Shown here in pieces: positions 16,337-22,081 of a stretch of 22,081 nucleotides of DNA. Within the stretch, counting starts at the first letter, position 1, and every line of letters begins with the position of its first letter. Made by a program: the position numbers and the translations under genes. Source of the DNA: a virus; the IMG/VR virus record IMGVR_UViG_3300030328_002969, positions 21,587 to 43,667 of that record, one strand, 5' to 3'. The notes beneath the pieces are model-generated. The model was not told where the DNA came from. It was given only the letters and a program-made list of their open reading frames with translations, and ran no database searches.

Positions 16337-18334
16337 TTAATCATCTAACTCTCCCTTAGGATCATTTACGCTCACATCTCCTGCAATAACTTGTTTGTAA
16401 ATCTTATGAATCGCTGCATTAAGTTTTTTAACATTAACACCACCTACGCCTTGTTCCATACCTCCACCAGAACTCCAGTTAAACGCGTCACTATAATCTA
16501 CACCTCCAATTTTAACTGTCACTGCGTCTGGATTAGTAGGGTCGGTAAACTCAACCAATATGTTGTTTTCTAATCCTGTACCCATCAGCATAGATTGGAA
16601 GATTGAAGTAATTGTTCCAGGAAGACCTTCCATGTCTGAACTCCTTACGTTTCTGGTATATTTCTTTTTCAAGAAATCTATAGTGCTGATCATACTATTG
16701 TCTGGCCCTGGCATTATAGCATCATTAAAGCTAACAACAACTGGACGTACTCTTGCTCTTTCATACCCCTGATTTATATTTGCTAACTCACCAAAGTCTG
16801 TTATAGCTCCTGAATATGCTTCAAAGTTTAGATCAGCATCAGGAGTGATAAGAGCAAATAAAGCCTCATGCATCGCTTTAGTCCCATCTCCTTGCGCGAA
16901 GTTTATAGGGGTTTCTCTATAGAACTCACCATCCTCAGACATAAACTCTAATATATAACTGTCTCCTTCACGAATAATTCTGTTTAATTTATTAGTTCCT
17001 AATGTACCTGCATTATTTACTCTTTGAATTAATAAACGAGCCTGAGTGTTAAACTCTTCTGTATCATTAGTTGTAAGCATTTTTTCCACAGCGCTTACGT
17101 AAGAAGTTAATTTTTCTTCTTTCTTCTCTTCTCCTTCAATATAATTTAAATAAGCCGTATTAGGAGATGAGACTGTTACTGAGCTATCTATCTGCTTATT
17201 AAGCTCTCTCTCAATAATACTATCAGCTATAGCTTTTTTACCATCGAGATTAGTGTAGGTAACTGCGCCATTTTCGTAGTTCATGTAAATTATTTTATTT
17301 AAATCTACATCATCACCGTATTTTCTTTTAGCATCCGCAGCACTCATTGCTAACTGATAACCTCCTAAATTAGTTAGTACCTGCACTATCTCACCATCTG
17401 ATGTAGCGAGCTTGTCTTGAAGAATCTTTAAAGTCTCCCTGAAAGCCCCTCCTTTTTCCTTATCATCAGTGCCTGGAGCATTTCTAAAATCATTAATAGT
17501 TGTAGTTACTCCTGTGACATCGTTAAAATAGCTTCTAATATATTGACCTAAAACATCCACCTGTTCTTTTATTGCTCCTGTAGTGTCTACAACTACCCCT
17601 GGATTACCTCTGTAGTTAAATAGTTTATATAAATCTTGAACCGCCATAGTGTTGTTTGGCCCTTCATTAAACTCGTCTCCATAAATTGGATTCGCCTTTA
17701 TATAAGCTTTAGCATCCTCATCAGAAATAGCGGCTGGAAGAACAACCTCTCCTTCGTCATCTGATCGTTGTTTAGCTAATATTTTTTTAGCCTCATCCAT
17801 TGAGAGGATATTTTTTTTGGTTTTATAAACCAGTCTTCCTCCTTTTCCTGTAGTTACTTCTACACCACTCATTCCTGCATATTTTGTTAACCAATCATAC
17901 AGTTGGATTTCTTCATTGGTAGCGGTGTTTGCTTCTATCTTTTTTTTAGTGTCTACAGCCCACTTCCCCATACCTTGCATCATAATAGAAGTTGTTTTGT
18001 AGTCTGCTTTTTGGTTTGTTTGAAATAAAGAAAAATCCTCGGGAGACAATAAACCATTCTTCACTAAATCATATCTGTCTGATAGTTCACGCATAGAAGC
18101 TTGAGAAGCTTTTACTAATTGACCTTGTATAGTAGGATCATCTGACTGAGCTATCTCAGATATTTTCTCTGCTTGTTTTGTGTAGTCGTCTTTTATAGCT
18201 TTTTTACGAGCTTCTCTTTTAGTTATTTCGCCTCGTATTTTTGTACTAAAATCTGTAGCTACCTCCCCCCAATTTATTTGAGCATTCTCTCCTTTTTGTG
18301 GGGTTAAATCAAAATCTGATACTGTTCTTGCCAT
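16337..18334 (-). CDS. internal virion/ejection protein (gp15 position)
   Basis: A 665-residue soluble protein without signal peptide or membrane segment. The N-terminus carries a charged, helical segment (residues about 30-100, with KREARKKAIKDDYTKQAEKI) likely to form coiled coil; the rest is mixed alpha/beta without a known catalytic motif. It starts 2 bases after the gp14-like gene and ends 8 bases before the giant gene. This is the relative position and general character of T7 gp15, the middle component of the ejected core. Sequence similarity to T7 gp15 is not evident, so the call rests on synteny and size (T7 gp15 is about 750 aa). An alternative is a Bacteroidota-phage-specific structural protein. 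Confidence 0.65.
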   Translation of the reverse strand: MARTVSDFDLTPQKGENAQINWGEVATDFSTKIRGEITKREARKKAIKDDYTKQAEKISEIAQSDDPTIQGQLVKASQASMRELSDRYDLVKNGLLSPEDFSLFQTNQKADYKTTSIMMQGMGKWAVDTKKKIEANTATNEEIQLYDWLTKYAGMSGVEVTTGKGGRLVYKTKKNILSMDEAKKILAKQRSDDEGEVVLPAAISDEDAKAYIKANPIYGDEFNEGPNNTMAVQDLYKLFNYRGNPGVVVDTTGAIKEQVDVLGQYIRSYFNDVTGVTTTINDFRNAPGTDDKEKGGAFRETLKILQDKLATSDGEIVQVLTNLGGYQLAMSAADAKRKYGDDVDLNKIIYMNYENGAVTYTNLDGKKAIADSIIERELNKQIDSSVTVSSPNTAYLNYIEGEEKKEEKLTSYVSAVEKMLTTNDTEEFNTQARLLIQRVNNAGTLGTNKLNRIIREGDSYILEFMSEDGEFYRETPINFAQGDGTKAMHEALFALITPDADLNFEAYSGAITDFGELANINQGYERARVRPVVVSFNDAIMPGPDNSMISTIDFLKKKYTRNVRSSDMEGLPGTITSIFQSMLMGTGLENNILVEFTDPTNPDAVTVKIGGVDYSDAFNWSSGGGMEQGVGGVNVKKLNAAIHKIYKQVIAGDVSVNDPKGELDD

Positions 18335-18336
18335 AT

Positions 18337-19122
18337 TTAATCTTCGTTTGAATTATTAGCAGGGTCAGTCCACTCTATATCTGGAAATAATTCTTTCATC
18401 CAATCAGGGATAGTAGAAGGGTCATCAGTGTAAGCAGCTATTTGTTCTTTAGTTGCTTTGTTTTTCAGTATAGATTGAATTTGGCTTTCATCATAGTTTG
18501 CAAAATTTTCTCGAGTTTTAAGATCTGCTGATATATCTCCTATTTGCTTGTTGGTTTTTCCTTTACCAAATAACGGTGTGGCTTCTGCACCAATAGCAGC
18601 CGCCTCTCCTATACCCTGAACTCCAGCTATCACTGCCGCATTAGCTGCTTCTGTAGCGTCTTGCTCTTCCTGCTTAGATTGTTTTGCCTGACCTAAGTGC
18701 ATATTAATTAACTGCTCATTTATAGCTGCTTGTTTGTCCGCCTTCATCTCTCTATTTTTATATAAATCTTCAGCCAACCCTATTCGCATCTTCTCATCAG
18801 CTAATGAGGCTACTTGCCCTACTGCTCCTACACCTGCTGCTAAATTTCGTGGATCTCCTTCTTGAAGCGCTTGCATAGCGGTCTGAGACCCTAAAACACT
18901 CATTTCTCTTTGCTTTTCATACGCGTCTAAAGGCACGTTTAGCCCTTCATAAAAATTCATTTTAAGTCTTTTTTCAGCTTCCCTCATCATTGCTGCTGAT
19001 TTATCCTTAGCTTGTTGGGCTGCTTTTCTTTGTTTAGCAGCTTGAGAAAAAGACATTCCTGCCCCCGTTAAAGCTCCCACTGCTGCTACTGAGGCTAATA
19101 TTATTGCGGCTGCTCCTGCCAT
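18337..19122 (-). CDS. internal virion protein, T7 gp14-like
   Basis: A 261-residue protein. Residues about 4-22 form a hydrophobic Ala/Gly-rich helix (AAAIILASVAAVGALTGAG), followed at once by a long Ala/Lys/Gln-rich amphipathic helix (residues about 26-55) and a further helical region with many Ala, Met and Gln. This arrangement, one N-terminal membrane-type helix then an Ala/Gln-rich helical body, is characteristic of gp14-type ejection proteins, which insert in the host outer membrane as the first part of the DNA channel. The length is close to T7 gp14 (196 aa). It overlaps the cupin-like gene by 22 bases and precedes the next gene by 2 bases, consistent with a gp14-gp15-gp16 cassette. 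Confidence 0.7.
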   Translation of the reverse strand: MAGAAAIILASVAAVGALTGAGMSFSQAAKQRKAAQQAKDKSAAMMREAEKRLKMNFYEGLNVPLDAYEKQREMSVLGSQTAMQALQEGDPRNLAAGVGAVGQVASLADEKMRIGLAEDLYKNREMKADKQAAINEQLINMHLGQAKQSKQEEQDATEAANAAVIAGVQGIGEAAAIGAEATPLFGKGKTNKQIGDISADLKTRENFANYDESQIQSILKNKATKEQIAAYTDDPSTIPDWMKELFPDIEWTDPANNSNED

Positions 19123-19634
19123 AGTTTTTTAGTTTTATTTATTAATTCTTGTGGTAGCTCCACATATTTATCAGCATATATATCCAACTCTGCTTCTTCC
19201 ACTGTAGTGGCATCTGTTTTATATACACACGTCCATATACTCTCTTGATGTACGTAAAAAACTCTCTGAGTTCCTTCTTGCGTAAACACCGTATATGGAG
19301 CTTTTATTCTTTTTACTTCTCCCTCATCAGTAAGATATGATAACTCTCCTTTTAATAAAAAAGAAGGGTGTTGTTGGCGGTGTATCATACTTACTATTAC
19401 AGACCCTTTTGGCATAAACATTGTTCGGGTATACAGCCCTCCTTCAAAATTATGCTTTAAGGGAGCGGCTTTTTTTAAACCTGCACTTTGTTCTTCACCT
19501 GCCTTATGAGTTAATACTCCTTCAATTTTATTTAACTCTTGTTTAAAATGTGAGATTTTATCCCACATTAAACCTCTTTTGTTTGCTATTTCCCCTAAAA
19601 CTTTTTTAGCAATTAAAATATCTTTCTTGCCCAT
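19101..19634 (-). CDS. cupin-like protein in virion operon
   Basis: A 177-residue protein with a helical N-terminus (1-55) and a double-stranded beta-helix-like domain (about 58-150). Pattern: HNFEGGLYTRTMFMPKGS, then SMIHRQQHPSFLLKGELSY with H85 and H89, then IKAPYTVFTQEGTQRVFYVH with H129 and WTCVY. This is the spacing of cupin motifs 1 and 2, although motif 1 lacks the usual H-x-H pair, so metal binding is uncertain. Such proteins may be sugar-modifying, small-molecule-binding or purely structural. Its place between a tail-type protein and gp14-like protein suggests it is either a virion component or an assembly factor. The stop overlaps the start of the gp14-like gene. Confidence 0.65.
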   Translation of the reverse strand: MGKKDILIAKKVLGEIANKRGLMWDKISHFKQELNKIEGVLTHKAGEEQSAGLKKAAPLKHNFEGGLYTRTMFMPKGSVIVSMIHRQQHPSFLLKGELSYLTDEGEVKRIKAPYTVFTQEGTQRVFYVHQESIWTCVYKTDATTVEEAELDIYADKYVELPQELINKTKKLWQEQPQ

Positions 19635-19664
19635 TTAATTTAATATGGACAAAGATACAAAAAA

Positions 19665-20477
19665 CTATGGAAAACTTTTCATCACACTTCCTGATACAGA
19701 AAACAATTCTACAGGCGAGGTTGATGAATTAAGTAGTTTATATTCCATATAATATCCTCTTGCTCCTGAGCTTTCTGCTACAGGGTTTTTATAATACATA
19801 ATTAATTCACCTACAACAGGAGCTGGAGTTGCAGGAACATTTAAATTATCTATGGTTATGCTATAAGGAACAGTGGTATTATTAACAGCTGTTACTTCAC
19901 CAATCAGCGCTGGAGCTGGAGAAACCGCTGGTGGTACAGAAGTGGTTGTTGCGTAAGCTGAATCTCCTATACTTATAATATATCCTGGCGGCTGGCTAAA
20001 CTCTATAACACAAGCATTAGTTAAAGGATTAGTAACCACTGTGCATGCCCCTATGCCGTGTGCAGATCTTAATTGGAAATTAAGGGTAGTGTCATTGTTT
20101 CTAACGTAAGAAAACCATTCTCCCTCTTTTTGTTCAAAATAAGTAGACAGCATTGATCCTTCACTTAAATCTGTAGCCAAGCTAACTACTTCCCAGCGAG
20201 CTTGACCAGTATTAGCAACAGTTGTGTTTGACTCGTAAGACATCGTTTTAAAAAGCTTGATTTCTAAAGGTTTAGTATTTAATACTCCTGTTACAGTACT
20301 GGAATAATAAACTCCATAATACTGATTTCTTGCATTATTAGTGTTGTGTCTATACAAGTTACCTCCATCAAAGGTGTATAAGTAACTGTTCATTCCGATT
20401 ATAAAATCAGGCTTATAGCTATAGAATGAAGGCCATCCTATATTTCCTGTATTATATGATAAAGTATATTCTGCCAT
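19665..20477 (-). CDS. conserved phage virion/tail structural protein
   Basis: A 270-residue protein starting MAEYTLSYN at ATG 20477, 2 bases after the upstream stop. A longer frame from 20495 (adding MCNTLI) would overlap that gene and is less likely. The N-terminal half has the pattern GW-x-SFYSY-x-PDF-x-x-GMN, a YTFDGGNLYRHN turn and LKTMSYESN-like strands (NTKPLEIKLFKTMSYESN), which I recognise from structural proteins of several marine and gut phages. A proline/alanine-rich linker (about 185-200) and a beta-rich C-terminus follow. It probably forms part of the tail or host-contact structure. The family resemblance is from memory and unverified. Confidence 0.65.
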   Translation of the reverse strand: MAEYTLSYNTGNIGWPSFYSYKPDFIIGMNSYLYTFDGGNLYRHNTNNARNQYYGVYYSSTVTGVLNTKPLEIKLFKTMSYESNTTVANTGQARWEVVSLATDLSEGSMLSTYFEQKEGEWFSYVRNNDTTLNFQLRSAHGIGACTVVTNPLTNACVIEFSQPPGYIISIGDSAYATTTSVPPAVSPAPALIGEVTAVNNTTVPYSITIDNLNVPATPAPVVGELIMYYKNPVAESSGARGYYMEYKLLNSSTSPVELFSVSGSVMKSFP

Positions 20478-20479
20478 AA

Positions 20480-21871
20480 TTAAGGTGTTACACAATTAAC
20501 TCCGCTACATTCTTGTATGCTTAATATTTCATTACCCGCTCCTATTTGCATCATTCTAAATGGACCTGTATTAGTGTCAGTGCTGGTAGCCGCATATGCA
20601 TACCATCCTGCTGTTACAGCAGATCCTAATATTACATCTCCTGGAGCAATACCTGCGTAAGTCTTACAATTAGTTGTTTGTTTTATAGTTGGAATAGTTC
20701 TGTTTACTCCATCACAGAAAGTTGTACAAGCGGCTTGCATTCCTGAAATATAGATAGAGTTAGCACAGCTTGCGCAAGTGTTGATCGTGACAATAATTCC
20801 GTCTGAGGAAACCTCTATAGCTTGAGAAGTTAGAACCCCTCCTATAAGATTTGTAATACCATACCATCCTGCTGGTAATTGATTCTCTCCATAAGCATCA
20901 GTAAAGACCCAGTCATGAATACCCATTTGCGTATCAGGTGTTGCTGCAATCGGCCCTCCTTGAGGAACTGGTCTTATAGGAATACCTAAAGTATTAACTC
21001 CTGCGTGAAAAATAGTAGTACTTTTAGTTGCCCCACACGCTGCATTTTCACTAACTTGAACAGCAGTGCCAGGAAATCCTGTTAAAAGAACTGGGCAATT
21101 TATTTCAAATTGAAAAAACGTACCTGAACAAGGTGCAGAAATCTCTATATCTACCGTAGTATCAGATGCTGATACAGGAACAGGTACAACCATAGTAGCA
21201 TTATACACATTATATGGAGTAGTAGCTACTCCTGCAGATGCGCAAGTATTTAACGACTGGTCAGGAGAATTATTCCCGCTCCACGCAGGAATCGTTGCTG
21301 TTTGCCCCATAGCCTGCTGAAATGTTCCTGATATATATTCAAATATTGGTACATTTGGCTGCGCCACACCGTTACTTCCATTAGCTGTAGTTATTCCGTT
21401 ATATCCATAAACCCCTACATTACAGTCAGAACAACAGCTACATGCAAATCCGCTTGCATCTTGATCGGCTGCCCCAATATATCCAGTTAAATAACCTCCT
21501 AATACAGACGAGTATTCAGAAGCTGTTGTGCCGTCAAAAGTCCAGGTTAATTTATCAGGAATAGGGTTGTCATTAGTAGCACTCCCTCCTACGTTGAAAT
21601 TTATAATAGCAGCTCCTTTTGAAGCTCCAAAATCAAAAGTTGCACGATAAACACCCAGGCTACCACTGGCTGATATAGGGCCACCACACGGAATTGTGCA
21701 TGAAGGACATGGGCTTGCCGCTAATAAAACTCCATTAAGCATTTGTCTAAATATTCCTCCTTGAGAATACCATCCATCAGCCGCCACTATAGTTAAAGCA
21801 GCGTCAGTATATACGCTGGTACAAGTTGCGAAATTTAACCCATCATAATAATATTGTCCGTATGTTGCCAT
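20480..21871 (-). CDS. cysteine-rich modular surface/tail-associated protein
   Basis: A 463-residue, Gly/Ala/Thr/Cys-rich beta protein without a signal peptide or membrane segment. The N-terminal module (about 7-62) runs YYYDGLNF, then VYTDAALTIVAADGWY, then an FRQMLNGVLL strand and a C-P-S-C-x3-C end (C55, C58, C62). A C-terminal module (about 410-460) has the same plan: GDVIL, AGWYAY, FRMMQIG, then a C-S-G-V-N-C end. A middle copy (AGWYGITNLIG to NTCASC) is also visible. A CSCCSDC knot lies at 144-150. The composition suggests an exposed adhesin or tail decoration, with the cysteines forming disulfides or binding metal. It starts 11 bases after a protein with the same module. Confidence 0.65.
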   Translation of the reverse strand: MATYGQYYYDGLNFATCTSVYTDAALTIVAADGWYSQGGIFRQMLNGVLLAASPCPSCTIPCGGPISASGSLGVYRATFDFGASKGAAIINFNVGGSATNDNPIPDKLTWTFDGTTASEYSSVLGGYLTGYIGAADQDASGFACSCCSDCNVGVYGYNGITTANGSNGVAQPNVPIFEYISGTFQQAMGQTATIPAWSGNNSPDQSLNTCASAGVATTPYNVYNATMVVPVPVSASDTTVDIEISAPCSGTFFQFEINCPVLLTGFPGTAVQVSENAACGATKSTTIFHAGVNTLGIPIRPVPQGGPIAATPDTQMGIHDWVFTDAYGENQLPAGWYGITNLIGGVLTSQAIEVSSDGIIVTINTCASCANSIYISGMQAACTTFCDGVNRTIPTIKQTTNCKTYAGIAPGDVILGSAVTAGWYAYAATSTDTNTGPFRMMQIGAGNEILSIQECSGVNCVTP

Positions 21872-21882
21872 ATTTTGCTAAA

Positions 21883-22081
21883 TTAACAATTATTTATTAG
21901 TATTACCACTCCATTTACATTTACCTCCATAACTTGGTTGGTATTAAATTTATAAAACCCTGATTGAAGTATAGTAGCAGTTCCTGAACAAGCAATATCG
22001 GTGTAAATAATATCTCCCACCACTGGAAGCGCTCCTTGCCCTGTGTAATAATAGGTTTGATCTATTAACTGATTACACGCT
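21883..22081 (-). CDS. C-terminal end of a surface/tail-associated protein (partial)
   Basis: The last 65 residues of a gene entering from the right edge, ending at TAA 21885-21883. The fragment contains GDIIYTDIACSGTATILQ, SGFYKFNTNQVMEVNVNG and the end VVILINNC. It matches the module of the neighbouring 463-aa protein: a VYTD/IYTD strand, a GWY/GFY turn, a strand ending in NG, then a hydrophobic strand closing with cysteine. The two genes are therefore probably paralogous or share a common fold. The function is otherwise unknown. Confidence 0.65.
   Translation of the reverse strand, partial: ACNQLIDQTYYYTGQGALPVVGDIIYTDIACSGTATILQSGFYKFNTNQVMEVNVNGVVILINNC

Noticed and set aside
16391-16772. 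Two short + strand frames opposite the gp15-position gene
   Set aside because: Antisense shadows of a convincing CDS without leader, motif or neighbours in the same direction.

Overview
The window looks like part of an AT-rich double-stranded DNA phage of a Bacteroidota (flavobacterial or marine) host, probably with a short-tailed, T7-like ejection apparatus. Three things point to this. Replication proteins belong to types common in Bacteroidota phages: a VirE-N/BT4734-like primase fused to an SF3 helicase, and a small protein with an SSB-like tip. Start codons generally lack Shine-Dalgarno sequences and follow A-rich leaders. A virion cassette of three adjacent genes matches the order and character of T7 genes 14-15-16. 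No integrase, repressor, tRNA, CRISPR array or IS element was seen. The host and virion type are inferences.

Left arm (1-6945, + strand): DNA metabolism. It opens with the C-terminus of a probable PD-(D/E)XK exonuclease, a doubtful small ORF and a small SSB-tailed protein, and closes that unit with a strong rho-independent terminator (682-709). An AT-rich intergenic stretch follows, carrying tandem 11-bp repeats (864-896) that abut the next ATG. A tightly packed operon then runs: primase-SF3 helicase, SF2/SNF2-like helicase, VRR-NUC nuclease, an unknown, a stand-alone DnaA domain IV-like protein, a small helical protein, a calcineurin-like phosphoesterase, a 35-aa ORF and a 130-aa unknown. 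Most of these genes overlap or touch, suggesting translational coupling.

Right arm (22081-6926, - strand): virion genes, converging on the left arm with overlapping 3' ends (6926-6945). In transcription order these are the end of a surface-type protein, a 463-aa cysteine-rich protein sharing a module with it, a conserved virion protein with a GW-SFYS-PD-GMN core, a cupin-like protein, a 261-aa gp14-like protein with an N-terminal hydrophobic helix, a 665-aa gp15-position protein, a 3053-aa gp16-position giant, and an 86-aa unknown.

The main discovery candidate is the 3053-aa giant. It is one uninterrupted reading frame of over 9 kb that combines a duplicated 30-residue N-terminal motif, hydrophobic segments, an acidic linker, an HExxH zinc-metallopeptidase-like domain (HEIGH at 1146-1150), a helix-turn-helix, a beta-class DNA methyltransferase (DPPY at 1407, DPFAGSGST at 1561) and a long helical C-terminus with membrane-like segments. 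Its place in the ejection-protein cassette suggests that the phage carries a DNA-modifying enzyme in the capsid and delivers it with the genome. That would resemble the logic of P1 DarB and the 'polyvalent protein' concept, here merged with the ejection machinery itself.
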